Shown here: positions 1 to 8,663 of the stretch, in pieces
How positions within the stretch are numbered: the stretch's first letter is position 1
How the letters are laid out: every line of letters starts with the position of its first letter
Source of the DNA: CAVRUF01 sp963716005
GTDB lineage: Bacteria > Actinomycetota > Thermoleophilia > Gaiellales > Gaiellaceae
Direction of reading: 5' to 3'
NCBI GenBank assembly: GCA_963716005.1
Contig: OY970285.1
Location: 1,178,001 to 1,242,000 of the forward strand
DNA length: 64,000 bases
Translations under genes and position numbers: made by a program
The notes under the pieces: model-generated
The model's input: the letters and a program-made list of their open reading frames with translations, nothing else
Told to the model about the DNA's origin: nothing
Databases searched by the model: none

Positions 1-924
1 GCTGGCCCGCTCGCGGCGGAGGTCGGTGCGCTCGATCGCGCTGCGCAGCCGGTAGAGCGCCGCGGTGGCGCGCTCGTGGCGGCCGCCGGCCTCACTGAGT
101 TCTTCCTCCGCTTGCCGGCGTTCCTCGAGGAGCCCGTCGAGCTTTTCGTCGCGCGCGCGACGGTCAGCTTCGGCGGCGGTCCGGCGCTCGGCCACGCCCG
201 CCAGCAGCTCGTCGACCCGCTCGAGGTCAGCGGCGGAAAGACGCGCCTCGAGCTCCGCAATCTGGTCGCCAAGCTTCTTCGCGCGCTCGGCGGCGGTGGC
301 CTGCAGCGCCAGGGGACGGATCCGCTTGCGCACCTCGGCCTCGAGGTCGCGGGCTCGGTCGACCTGGTCGGCGACGCGGGCGAGCTTCAGCTCGGCACGA
401 TGGCGCTGACGCTTGAAGCGGCCGAGCCCGGCGGCCTCCTCGACGAGCGCGCGCCGGTCGGCGGGCTTCGACGCCAGGATCTGCTCGACGCGGCCCTGGC
501 CGATGACGGAGTGCATCTCGCCGCCGATGCCCATGTCCGCGAGCAGTTCCACGAGGTCGGTGCGCCGCACGGTCGCCCCGTTCACGACGTACCGGCCCTC
601 GCCGCCACGGGAGAGCCGCCGCGCGATCGAGACCTCTTCGTACGGGAGCGGCCCCTCGCCGCCCGCGTTGTCGAAGAGGAGCTCGACGGAGCAGGCGTCC
701 GCGGCGGAACGACCTTGCGAGCCGGCGAAGAGGACGTCCTCGGGCTTCTCGGCGCGCAGCTCGGACGTGCTCATGCTGCCGGCCGCCCAGCGGACCGCGT
801 CCGCGATGTTCGATTTCCCGGACCCGTTCGGACCCACGACGACGGCGACGCCCGGCTCGAGGAGCACCTCGACCGGATCCGGAAACGACTTGAAGCCGCG
901 CAGCTTGATCGCCCGCAAGAACAC
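1..924 (-). CDS. smc: Chromosome segregation ATPase SMC, N-terminal part
   Basis: N-terminal ATPase head and first coiled-coil arm of SMC, which with ScpA/ScpB (encoded near 36 kb) forms condensin for chromosome organisation. The 308 codons present open with the family's KLRGFKSFPDP strand. A Walker A (GPNGSGKSN) follows at residues 31-39, then a Q-loop-type stretch (IGQGRVEQIL). From about residue 170 the protein becomes charged heptad coiled coil. The start is a GTG 27 bp after the rnc stop. The rest, including the hinge and the C-terminal signature and Walker B half, lies beyond the left edge. Identity is very secure. Confidence 0.96.
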   Translation of the reverse strand, partial: MFLRAIKLRGFKSFPDPVEVLLEPGVAVVVGPNGSGKSNIADAVRWAAGSMSTSELRAEKPEDVLFAGSQGRSAADACSVELLFDNAGGEGPLPYEEVSIARRLSRGGEGRYVVNGATVRRTDLVELLADMGIGGEMHSVIGQGRVEQILASKPADRRALVEEAAGLGRFKRQRHRAELKLARVADQVDRARDLEAEVRKRIRPLALQATAAERAKKLGDQIAELEARLSAADLERVDELLAGVAERRTAAEADRRARDEKLDGLLEERRQAEEELSEAGGRHERATAALYRLRSAIERTDLRRERAS

Positions 925-951
925 GCGCGCGAAGTGTCGCAGGGGCTCCGG

Positions 952-1614
952 CTATCCCGACGCGAGAGGAGGAAGCGAGTCGAGCGCCTCACGCGCGCCG
1001 TTCTGCTCGGCGGCCTTCTTCGATGCGCCCGTGCCGATCCCGGCGCGCTTGCCGCCGATCACCGCGGCGCAGGTGAACGTCCGGTCGTGCGGCGGGCCCG
1101 CGATGTCGAGCACCGTGTACGTGACGCTGAGCCCACGGCGCGCGAGCTCCTCCTGGAGCTCGGTCTTGTAGTCGACGTAGGTCGTGAGCGTGTACTCGAT
1201 CCGGTCGGCGAACGCGTCGAGGATCGCCAGGCGGATCGGCTCGAAGCCGTGCTCCAGGTAGAGCGCCCCGAGCGCCGCCTCGACGAGCGCCGCGAGGACG
1301 TTCTGGTTTTCGGCCAATCGGCCGAGCTCGTCCGAGGAAACGGCATCGCCGGCGCGCTCGACGAGCATCTCCCCCAGGCCGAGCCGTCGCCCGACGACCG
1401 CACAGGCCTGCCGCGAGACCACGTGCGCGCGGATCTTCGCGAGCTGCCCCTCGGGGTGCTCGGGGAAGCGCTCGTAGAGCTCACGCGCGATCGCGAGGCC
1501 GAGCACGCTGTCCCCGAGGAACTCGAGACGCTCGTACGACTGCTCACGGATCGGCGCCCAGGACGTATGGGTGAACGCAGGCGCTACCCGGTCCTCGGGC
1601 AGCGCGTCGATCAG
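952..1614 (-). CDS. rnc: Ribonuclease III, start codon non-canonical
   Basis: Double-strand-specific RNase for rRNA and mRNA processing. The catalytic signature ERLEFLGDSVLGL and the preceding FTHTSW segment are present, and a dsRNA-binding domain fills the C-terminal third. The only ATG/GTG/TTG in frame is a GTG at 1506, which lies inside the signature and would delete the catalytic acidic residues, so it cannot be the real start. Upstream the frame stays open into acpP. The possible starts are CTG at 1614 (used here, 220 residues), ATC at 1653 or ATT at 1668, none with a clear Shine-Dalgarno. It sits between acpP and smc, as in other actinobacteria. Function is secure; the start is not. Confidence 0.88.
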   Translation of the reverse strand: MIDALPEDRVAPAFTHTSWAPIREQSYERLEFLGDSVLGLAIARELYERFPEHPEGQLAKIRAHVVSRQACAVVGRRLGLGEMLVERAGDAVSSDELGRLAENQNVLAALVEAALGALYLEHGFEPIRLAILDAFADRIEYTLTTYVDYKTELQEELARRGLSVTYTVLDIAGPPHDRTFTCAAVIGGKRAGIGTGASKKAAEQNGAREALDSLPPLASG

Positions 1615-1642
1615 TTCGCGAAGACTCGGAGACCCGTCGGGA

Positions 1643-1891
1643 CTACTGCTGATGCTTGGAGATGTAATCGACGGCGTTTCCGACGGTCAGGATTCCCTGC
1701 GCGTCTTCGTCGGAGATCTTGATCTCGAACTGGTCCTCGAGCTCCATGATCAGCTCGACGAGGTCCAGTGAGTCGGCGTCGAGATCCTCCTGGAAGGAAG
1801 CTTCCTCCGTGATGTCGCCCTCTTCGATTCCGAGCTGCTCGACCAGTACGTTCTTCACCTGCGTGTAAATCTCGTCTCGAGAAGCGGCCAT
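1643..1891 (-). CDS. acpP: Acyl carrier protein
   Basis: Carrier of growing acyl chains in type II fatty acid synthesis. The protein has 82 residues, normal for the family, is strongly acidic, and carries the phosphopantetheine attachment motif DADSLDLVEL with its serine near residue 41. The ATG at 1891 is chosen because MAASRDEIYTQ matches the usual N-terminus and GGAG-type ribosome binding sequence lies just upstream. A longer in-frame start at 1942 would add an unlikely basic leader. It lies between plsX and rnc. Confidence 0.96.
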   Translation of the reverse strand: MAASRDEIYTQVKNVLVEQLGIEEGDITEEASFQEDLDADSLDLVELIMELEDQFEIKISDEDAQGILTVGNAVDYISKHQQ

Positions 1892-1957
1892 TGGGCTCTC
1901 CAGATCTCCTTGTCGACCTCGGTGGACGCGAGATCGTACCACGAGGCTTCGGCTGTC

Positions 1958-2944
1958 CTATGCCTCCGGCTTTGCCTCGGCGAGGCGAGCGGCCAGCTGG
2001 TCGACGACGCCGTGCTCGACGCCCCGCGCCGCGAGCCGGATCGCGTTCGCGACCGCGACGCGCGAAGAGTTCCCGTGCGCGATCACGACGAGTCCGCGCA
2101 GGCCGAGCAGGTAGGCGCCGCCGTACGTTTCCGGATCGAGCCGGCGCCGTAGCTCGCGGGCCGCCGGGCGGATCAGGAGCCCTCCGACCTTGCTGCGCGC
2201 GGACGACTCGATCGCCTCGCGCAGGCCGCCGATGGTGGCCGCGATTCCGCCCTCGAGCGTCTTCAGGGCCACGTTCCCGGTGAAGCCGTCGCAGACGATC
2301 ACGTCGGCCGAGCCGTTCAGGAGGTCGCGGCCCTCGACGTTCCCGATGAAGCGAAGCGAGCTCGGCTCGAGCAACGCATGGGTCTCACGGACGAGCTTGT
2401 TGCCCTTCTCGGGCTCCTCGCCGATCGAGAGCAGCGCGACGGACGGACTCTCGATCCCCAGGGCGTCCTGGGCGAAGACGGCGCCCATGTGGGCGAACTG
2501 GAGCAGGTGCTCGGGGCGCGCGTCGGCGTTGGCGCCCGCGTCGAGCAGCACGCTCGGGCCGTTAGGGCCCGGGAGCGGGATCGCGATCGCCGGACGATGG
2601 ACTCCGGGAAGCCGGCCGATCTCGACGAGCCCCGCGGCCAGGAGAGCGCCGGTGTTGCCGGCCGAGAGCGCCACGTCGGCCTTGCCCTCCTTGACGGCGC
2701 GACAGGCCGCGAAGAGCGAGCTGTCGCGCTTGGCGCGCACGGCGTCGCCGGGCTTCTCGTCCATCTCGACCTCCTGGTCGGAGTGGACGACCTCGAGTCC
2801 GCCCGCGAGCGGTTCGACGACCTCGCGCCGGCCGAAGAGGATCGGCTCGACCGCGTCGCTGCGCGCCTCGAGCGCGCCCGCGACGATCTCCTCCGGCGCC
2901 CGGTCGCCGCCCATCGCGTCCACCGCGACCCGGACGGGCGTCAT
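1958..2944 (-). CDS. plsX: Phosphate acyltransferase PlsX
   Basis: Makes acyl-phosphate from acyl-ACP and phosphate, the first step of the PlsX/PlsY route to phosphatidic acid. It has 328 residues, a typical length, opening with the signature VAVDAMGGDRAPEEIV. Glycine-rich and nucleotide-like segments such as GNTGALLAAG follow. The ATG at 2944 is four bases from the rpmF stop, so the two genes are probably translationally coupled. Acyl-phosphate is also the product of FakA/FakB, whose probable genes lie near 9 kb. Confidence 0.96.
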   Translation of the reverse strand: MTPVRVAVDAMGGDRAPEEIVAGALEARSDAVEPILFGRREVVEPLAGGLEVVHSDQEVEMDEKPGDAVRAKRDSSLFAACRAVKEGKADVALSAGNTGALLAAGLVEIGRLPGVHRPAIAIPLPGPNGPSVLLDAGANADARPEHLLQFAHMGAVFAQDALGIESPSVALLSIGEEPEKGNKLVRETHALLEPSSLRFIGNVEGRDLLNGSADVIVCDGFTGNVALKTLEGGIAATIGGLREAIESSARSKVGGLLIRPAARELRRRLDPETYGGAYLLGLRGLVVIAHGNSSRVAVANAIRLAARGVEHGVVDQLAARLAEAKPEA

Positions 2945-2948
2945 CGAA

Positions 2949-3137
2949 CTACGGAGCCGGCGTCGAGAGGGGCTCGACCTCGCGGCCGCGATAGGTGCCA
3001 CAGGTCGGGCAGACGCGGTGCGGCCGCTTGGGCTGATGGCACTGCGGGCACTCCATGACCGCGGGCGCGGCGAGCTTGTAGTTCGCCCGGCGCTTGTCGC
3101 GGCGTGCCTTCGATTGTTTTCGCTTGGGGACTGCCAT
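2949..3137 (-). CDS. rpmF: 50S ribosomal protein L32
   Basis: Large-subunit protein of 62 residues. The N-terminus MAVPKRKQSKARRDKRR is diagnostic. It keeps two CxxC pairs (CPQC and CPTC) for a zinc ribbon, so it is the zinc-binding paralogue type. It is tightly linked to the DUF177 gene upstream and plsX downstream, the widely conserved yceD-rpmF-plsX order. Confidence 0.97.
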   Translation of the reverse strand: MAVPKRKQSKARRDKRRANYKLAAPAVMECPQCHQPKRPHRVCPTCGTYRGREVEPLSTPAP

Positions 3138-3161
3138 CGCGGCGGCCAGTCTAGCAGCGGG

Positions 3162-3671
3162 CTAGAGCTGGTCCTTCAGTTCAGCCAGCGCCGCCCAGCG
3201 GGAGTCGACCGTCTCCTCGTCGTGCGTGTGCGGCTCGTCGTTCAGGTTGCGGCCGCAGGTCGGGCAGAGCCCGGCGCAGTCCTCGCGGCACAGAATCTTC
3301 TCCGGCAACTCGAGCGCGATCGTGTCGCGCGCCCAGGTCGAGAGGTCGAGCTTGTTCTCGGCCACGTACGGGGTCTGGAGCTCCTCGTCGCCATCCGGAT
3401 CGGACGCCTGGTACTCGCGGCCGCGGACCGGAGTCGCGATCTCGGTCGGTTCGAGGCAACGAAAGCACGGCCCGGTGAGCTTCGTGTCGAGCTCGAGCTC
3501 GAACAAGAGCCCGTCGGTGGTCCGCGTGACGGTCAGCTTTCCGTCGGGCGCGGCCGGCTCGGGCGCGTAGGTCTGCCCACCCAGTTCGAAGGGCTCGAGA
3601 TCGACGGTGTACGTGTCGTGAAATTGCTCCCCCGGCAGGATGCGGATAGATCGGAGATCGACGAAGCTCAT
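3162..3671 (-). CDS. YceD/DUF177 family protein
   Basis: A 169-residue member of the DUF177 family, which is linked to 23S rRNA accumulation in some bacteria and plants; its exact role is uncertain. The family's four cysteines are present as CFRC near the middle and CxxDCAGLCPTCG near the C-terminus, suggesting a metal site. The ATG at 3671 (MSFVDLRS) fits the family better than the upstream GTG-type extension. It is followed 24 bp later by rpmF. Identification is secure by motif and position. Confidence 0.9.
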   Translation of the reverse strand: MSFVDLRSIRILPGEQFHDTYTVDLEPFELGGQTYAPEPAAPDGKLTVTRTTDGLLFELELDTKLTGPCFRCLEPTEIATPVRGREYQASDPDGDEELQTPYVAENKLDLSTWARDTIALELPEKILCREDCAGLCPTCGRNLNDEPHTHDEETVDSRWAALAELKDQL

Positions 3672-3720
3672 GCGTCGAGCGTAGCAACGCAAATCGAGGC
3701 CGCATCAGCGCTCGGCCGGC

Positions 3721-3850
3721 ACGGGCTGAAATGTGCACCTGTGGAGGGACGGACACACATTCGGCACGGTTCCGCGCACCACGAGTGCGGAGTTCCGGCG
3801 TAGCCTGATGGCAGGTGGGCGGGGACTGGGGACCCCGGTACCCGGGTGAG
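3721..3850 (-). repeat. Intergenic repeat family, copy 1 (minus orientation)
   Basis: Lies between the DUF177 gene start and the SepIVA-like gene stop. Read on the minus strand it shows a GGTACCGGGGTCCCC hairpin-forming block, then a GCTACG core, then the conserved tail with GGAACCGTGCCG. It matches the copies near 33.8 and 45.8 kb best. No ORF is credible here. Confidence 0.6.
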
Positions 3851-3866
3851 TAGAGAGTGAAGAGCG

Positions 3867-4355
3867 CTACTCGAGCGGCTCGTCGCCGATGCCGGCCATG
3901 ACCGACTCCTGCGAGCGCTCGTGCAGCCGTTCGCGTCCGCGGCGGACGGCGCCGAGGAACTTGTCCAGGTTGATCTCGAGCGTCGAGAGGATCGAGTCGG
4001 CCCAGTCCTCCATCTCGAGCCGCGTCTCCCGCGCCTGCCGCTTCGCGTCCTCGACGATGTCCTGCGCCTGCCGCTCGGCCAGCTTGACGATCTCGGTCTG
4101 CGAAGCCTCGCGAACCGCCTGCTCGCGGGCCTCGCCCAAAATCCGGTCGCTCTCGCGCTTCGCCTCGGCCAGCATCTCCTGGCGCTCCTTGACGATCCAG
4201 CGCGCCTGCTTGATCTCCTCGGGGATCGTCGCCCGCATCTGATCGAGGATGTCGTAGATCTCCTCGCGGTCGATCCGCACCTGGTCGGTGAGCGGCACGG
4301 CCTTCGCGTTGTGCACGAGGTCGTCGAGCTTGTCGATGAGAACGAGAACGTCCAT
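3867..4355 (-). CDS. SepIVA-like (DivIVA-related) coiled-coil protein
   Basis: A 162-residue, highly charged protein, almost all helical coiled coil from about residue 55. The N-terminus (MDVLVLIDKLDDLVHNAKAV, then a segment ending in AIPEE-type residues) resembles mycobacterial SepIVA, a DivIVA-like septation factor. SepIVA also lies beside DUF177 and rnc in mycobacteria. It is shorter than SepIVA (about 240). No membrane segment is visible. Such proteins are sometimes annotated as ATP synthase b-subunit-like because of the coiled coil; the context argues against that. A role in cell growth or septation is inferred. Confidence 0.7.
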   Translation of the reverse strand: MDVLVLIDKLDDLVHNAKAVPLTDQVRIDREEIYDILDQMRATIPEEIKQARWIVKERQEMLAEAKRESDRILGEAREQAVREASQTEIVKLAERQAQDIVEDAKRQARETRLEMEDWADSILSTLEINLDKFLGAVRRGRERLHERSQESVMAGIGDEPLE

Positions 4356-4368
4356 GGGCCGATGAAGT

Positions 4369-4878
4369 CTACTCCGAGCCCTCGGAAATCGGATGCAGTT
4401 CCGCGAAGCGCGCGGCGACTGCCGGCGGCACGAGGCCCTCGACGCTCCCGCCGAACGAGGCGATCTCCTTCACCCCGCTCGACGACAGGAAGCTGTGCTG
4501 CGGGCTGGCCATCAGGTAGAGCGTCTCGATGTCGGGTGCGAGGCTGCGGTTCAGGTGGTTCATCTGGAATTCCCACTCGAAGTCCGAGATCGCGCGCAGG
4601 CCCTTGATGAGCGTGGTCGCGCCGATCTGGCGCGCGAACTCGACGACGAGCTCGGAGAAGACCGCGACCTCGACGTTCTCGAGGTCCAGGAGCGCCTCCT
4701 CGAGGAAGGCGACGCGCTCCTCCGCCGTGAACGCCGGCGACTTGTGCTGCGGCTCGCGCACGACGGCGACGACGACGCGGTCGAAGATCCGCGAGGCGCG
4801 CGCGACGATGTCGACGTGGCCGTACGTGACCGGGTCGTACGCGCCCGGGCAGATCGCGACGAGCGGCTTGTCGCTCAC
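4369..4878 (-). CDS. coaD: Phosphopantetheine adenylyltransferase
   Basis: Fourth step of coenzyme A synthesis: joins 4'-phosphopantetheine and ATP to dephospho-CoA. The 169 residues keep the nucleotidyltransferase motif PGAYDPVTYGH at the N-terminus, KGLRAISDFEWEFQM in the middle and the SSSGVKE substrate loop. It overlaps rsmD by four bases, the usual coaD-rsmD pairing. Product serves the acyl carrier protein encoded nearby. Confidence 0.97.
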   Translation of the reverse strand: MSDKPLVAICPGAYDPVTYGHVDIVARASRIFDRVVVAVVREPQHKSPAFTAEERVAFLEEALLDLENVEVAVFSELVVEFARQIGATTLIKGLRAISDFEWEFQMNHLNRSLAPDIETLYLMASPQHSFLSSSGVKEIASFGGSVEGLVPPAVAARFAELHPISEGSE

Positions 4879-5417
4879 GCGGCCGCCTCGAAGAGCGTCA
4901 CGCGGGCGGCGCCGTAGCGCCGGCTGGTGCGCACCGAGAGCGAGGGCAGCTCCGGCTCGTCCTTGGCGGACGACTCCACGACCACGAGCCCGTCGCGCTC
5001 GAGGAGCGGCGGCACGTAGCGGTCGAGGGTGGGCAAAAGGCCTGCAAGCATGGCGTACGGAGGGTCGATCAGCACGAGATCGTAACGCCTGCGCGCAGCC
5101 GCCTCGGCGGCGAGGACGCGCGCGACGTCGTCGCGGAGCACCGTTGCTCCGGTCATTCGGAGCTTCTCGAGGTTGCGGACGATCGTGTCCGCGGCCGCGC
5201 GGTCGCTCTCGACGAAGACCGCCGACGCCGCTCCGCGCGAGAGCGCCTCGAGGCCCATCGCGCCCGAGCCGGCGAAGAGATCGAGGACGCGCGCATCGTC
5301 GACCGGCCCGATCAGGTTGAACGCCGCCTCTCGCGCGCGGTCCGACGTCGGCCGCGTGTCGAAGCCCGGCGGCGCGGCGATCGTCGCGCCCTTATGCGAG
5401 CCCGCGACGATCCGCAT
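4875..5417 (-). CDS. rsmD: 16S rRNA (guanine-966-N2)-methyltransferase
   Basis: SAM-dependent methyltransferase acting on 16S rRNA G966. The 180 residues show the N-terminal RIVAGSHKG, the SAM-binding LDLFAGSGAMGLEALSRG and the catalytic DPPY. Its start overlaps the recG 3' end by 26 bp and its end overlaps coaD by four, so the recG-rsmD-coaD set is probably one transcript. Confidence 0.96.
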   Translation of the reverse strand: MRIVAGSHKGATIAAPPGFDTRPTSDRAREAAFNLIGPVDDARVLDLFAGSGAMGLEALSRGAASAVFVESDRAAADTIVRNLEKLRMTGATVLRDDVARVLAAEAAARRRYDLVLIDPPYAMLAGLLPTLDRYVPPLLERDGLVVVESSAKDEPELPSLSVRTSRRYGAARVTLFEAAA

Positions 5418-7479
5418 CGCCCAGCATCCGCTCGGCCTCGGCGTCGAGCGGCCCGAGAGTGTCGGGGTCGTCCTCGAGGAGCTCCGCCACCCGTCGCTTC
5501 GCCCGCGCGATCAGCTCGGAGTCCCGGCCCAAACTTGCGAAGCGCAGATCCGGCAGCCCGGACTGTCGCGTGCCCAGAAGCTCGCCCTCCCCGCGCAGGT
5601 CGAGATCGACCTCGGCGAGGCGGAAGCCGTCCGTCGAGTCGACGAGCGCCTGGAGCCGCGTCTGCGCCGACTCGGTCAGCTCCTCCTTGCGCGCGGGAAA
5701 CGAGCAGGCAGTACGACTGCTCCGCCCCGCGCCCGACCCGGCCGCGCAGCTGGTGCAGCTGGGCGAGCCCGAACCGGTCGGCCTCCTGGACGATCATGAT
5801 CGTCGCGTTCGGGACGTCCACGCCGACCTCGATCACCGTTGTCGCGACGAGGACGTCCAGTTCCCTGCGGGTGAAGGCGTCCATCACAGCGCGCCGCTCG
5901 GGCGCCGCGAGGCGCCCGTGCAGGCAGCCGACGCGGAAGCCCTTCAGCTCGGCGCGGCTCAGGCGCTCCGCCTCGGCCTCGGCCGCGCGCGCCTCGATCG
6001 TCTCGCTCTCCGACACGAGCGGGCACACGACGTAGGCCTGGCGCCCGTCCTCGAGGTGCTTGCGCAGCCGCGTGTACGCCGCGGCGCTCCGCTCCTGGGG
6101 CACCCACGCGGTGATGATCTCCTTGCGGTCGCGCGGCGGACGGGCGATCTCGGTCACGTCGAGGTCGCCGTAGACGGTCTGCGCGAGCGTGCGCGGAATC
6201 GGCGTCGCGGTCATGTGGAGGATGTGCGGACTGCGCTCGGCCGAGCCGGACAGCGCCCGGCGCTGCTCGACGCCGAACCGGTGCTGCTCGTCCACTACGG
6301 CCACGGCCAGCGAGGCGAACGCGACGTGCTCCTGGATCAGTGCATGCGTGCCGACCACCAGCTGCGCCTGGCCGCTCGCCACGTCGTCACGAGCGGCAGC
6401 GTGCTGCTTGGGCGCGAGCGAGCTGGTGAGCAGGACCGGCGCCACCCCAAGTGGCGCGGCTAGCCGATCGATCGTGACAAAGTGCTGCTCAGCGAGGGTT
6501 TCCGTCGGAACCATGAGCGCGCCCTGGTGGCCGTTTTCGACCGCCCGAAGAAGCGCATAGAGCGCCACGACGGTCTTCCCGGCGCCGACGTCGCCCTGGA
6601 GGAGGCGCTGCATCGGCGTCGCGCGGGCGAGGTCGCAGTCGAGCTCAGCGATCGCCGAGCGCTGCTCCGGCGTCAGCTCGAACGGCAGCGCCTGGACGTA
6701 GCGCGCGACCAGGTCGCCGGGCTCGCCGAGCGCCGGGGCAGTCGCCGCGTCGTCGGTCTCCCGTCGGCGGCGCGCGAGGCCGTAGAGCAGGACGAGGAGC
6801 TCCTCGAGCGCGAGCCGCTCGTGCGCGGCGGCGACGTCGTCCCGATCGGTCGGCCGGTGGTACGCGAGTAGCGCATCGCCGCGCAGCGGGAGGCCCTCCT
6901 CGGCGCGCACCTTCGCCGGGAGCGCATCGGGGAGCCAGCGCGCGAGCGGGAGCGCCAGCTCGGTCAGCTCGCGGAGCTTCGTCGCCGAGACCGTCTCGCT
7001 CGCGCGGTAGACCGGGACGAGCCCGACGGTGTGGAGGCCACGCCTCCCCCAGCTCGTGTCGCTCGACCTTGAAGCGCCCGCCCGCCGAGAGCTCGCCGTG
7101 CAGGAGGAGCCGGACGCCGGGCGTGAGCCGCTCGGCGAGCCAGGACTGGTTGAACCAGAGCGCCGTCGCCCGCCCGCCCTGCGCGTCGACAACGGCGGCC
7201 TCGACAAGGCGAAGGTTGCGGCGGCGCGTCGGGCGAACGCTGCGCCTGCCTCTCGACCGTGCACGCGACCGTCGCCTCCTGCCCGGTGCGCAGCTCGGCG
7301 AACCCCATCGCCTGCGCCCAGTCGAGATGCGCCCGCGGGACGTACTCGACGAGATCCTCGAGCGTCACGATGCCGAGGGCCGCGAGCCGCTCGGCGACCT
7401 TCGGCCCGACCCCGGGCAGCGTCTCGACGGAGAGCTCCGGATGCCCCCGCTGACGCCATTCGAGGGCGTCTCGGTCCAT
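5392..7479 (-). CDS. recG: ATP-dependent DNA helicase RecG, three frame breaks
   Basis: Branch-migrating helicase for stalled forks and recombination intermediates. The region encodes an N-terminal wedge with a helix-hairpin-helix (LPGVGPKVAERLAALG), Walker A (GDVGAGKTVVALYA), a DEQHRFG box, TATPIPRT, and motif VI (QLRGRVGRG), ending in the RecG-type tail. The reading frame changes three times, each resolved by dropping one base: near 7230, 7045 and 5690. The ATG at 7479 is the simplest start, though the frame is open upstream to GTG/TTG codons. Three single-base excesses in an otherwise perfect gene suggest sequence errors rather than decay. Confidence 0.88.
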
Positions 7480-7607
7480 GCCAGCGAAGCCGGCCTGCTC
7501 GAGGCGCCGAGTCAAGAGCGTGGCCAGAACGAGCCGAGTATCGGTGAGGGTCCGGACGGCACGCACCCATTTTCGCCCGTGCCGAGGGGCCCGCGCCTCG
7601 GCGGGCC

Positions 7608-7705
7608 GGGTCCCCCTTGGGGGACCGGCGGTCCCAACACGAACGCTATCGAGGCTCGGCGCGCGTGTCTGTCGCGAAAGCGTGCCGACCTCGTGCCGAA
7701 GAATC
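7608..7705 (+). repeat. Intergenic repeat family, copy 2
   Basis: Between the recG start and the bicupin stop. It has a GGTCCCCCTTGGGGGACC perfect inverted repeat, then CCCAACACGAACGCTATCGA, then the GCGCGTGTCTGTCGCGAAA and GCGTGCCG tail. The CCCAACACGAACGCTATCGA block recurs almost unchanged at 14.9 kb (opposite strand) and 29.8 kb. Confidence 0.75.
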
Positions 7706-7711
7706 CCCGAG

Positions 7712-8653
7712 CTAGCGCTCGCCGTCCCAGTACTCGAGCTGTTCGATCCGGCCCATGACGCCGAGGCCACGGAACGCGATCTTGCCCGAGCGCGGGTAGT
7801 ACGCCATGTCATTCGGCTCCCGCGTCCCGTAGGCGAGCAGCACGAGCGGCTCGTCGCCCGCGCGAAAGGCGTGCGCGACTTTCGTCGCGGCCGGACACGA
7901 GACGACGCTGCCGGCCCGGACCGGATGCTCCTCATCGCCGATGAGCGCCGCGCCCTCGCCCTCGAGCACCACGAAGAGCTCCTCCTCCGCCGAGTGGCAG
8001 TGCGGCGGCCAGTTCAGCATCCCCGGCGGCACCCTCACGTGCTCGACGCCGGTGCGCAGCGAACCTGCCGCCCTGCCGAGATCGCGTCGGACGTTCGCGA
8101 CGGTGTCGCCGGTGAACTCCTGCACCGGCGCATCGGCGACGTTCACGATCGACGCCGGCCGCGGCTGGAGCTCGCCGAGCGTCGGCGGGCCCGCGGCGAC
8201 CTCGCGTTTCCACGGATGGTTCTCCTCGGCGCCCGACTCGACCCAGCTCGCGCCGAGCCACGAGACGCCCGCGCGCGGAAGGTAGGTGGCCGAGTCAGCG
8301 TACGAGCGCATCCCGAACGCGAGCACGTCGAGCCCGTCGGGGCCCGCGTTCAGCGTGTGCGCCTGCTCAAGCGCCAGATGGACGAGGCAGTCGCCGGGGC
8401 CGATCTCGTGCGCGTTCCCGTCGCCTTCGCCGCCCTCCCACAGGAGCGACGCGCCCGAGCCGCCGAGCACGAAGAAGATCTCCTCCTCGGCGCCCTCGAG
8501 ATGGAGCGGCGTCGACCACATACCCGGGTCGACCTGGATCCGCTGCAGCCCGACGGTGACCGACCCGGCGGCCTCGCCGAGGTCACGCCAGTCGCCGGCC
8601 AGGTGGCCGCGCTCACGGCGGTTCGGCTCGACGTCGTCCCAGTGGGCGAACAC
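7712..8653 (-). CDS. Two-domain cupin protein
   Basis: A 313-residue protein with two cupin barrels, at about residues 40-115 and 205-290. The second keeps a metal-type histidine cluster (PPHCHSAEEELF, plus a later KVAHAF), while the first has TPLHLEGAEEEIFF and EQAHTL, so both may bind metal. Substrate cannot be read from the sequence. The GTG at 8653 lies 10 bp after the DegV-type gene stop, so it probably shares its transcript. The uninterrupted frame across a 0.9-kb gene contrasts with recG next door. Confidence 0.75.
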   Translation of the reverse strand: MFAHWDDVEPNRRERGHLAGDWRDLGEAAGSVTVGLQRIQVDPGMWSTPLHLEGAEEEIFFVLGGSGASLLWEGGEGDGNAHEIGPGDCLVHLALEQAHTLNAGPDGLDVLAFGMRSYADSATYLPRAGVSWLGASWVESGAEENHPWKREVAAGPPTLGELQPRPASIVNVADAPVQEFTGDTVANVRRDLGRAAGSLRTGVEHVRVPPGMLNWPPHCHSAEEELFVVLEGEGAALIGDEEHPVRAGSVVSCPAATKVAHAFRAGDEPLVLLAYGTREPNDMAYYPRSGKIAFRGLGVMGRIEQLEYWDGER

Positions 8654-8663
8654 GACGCGGATG

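Noticed and set aside
76..1722. A 548-codon open frame on the plus strand opposite smc, rnc and acpP
   Set aside because: It is antisense to three genes with clear motifs on the minus strand; long antisense frames are expected at about 70% GC.
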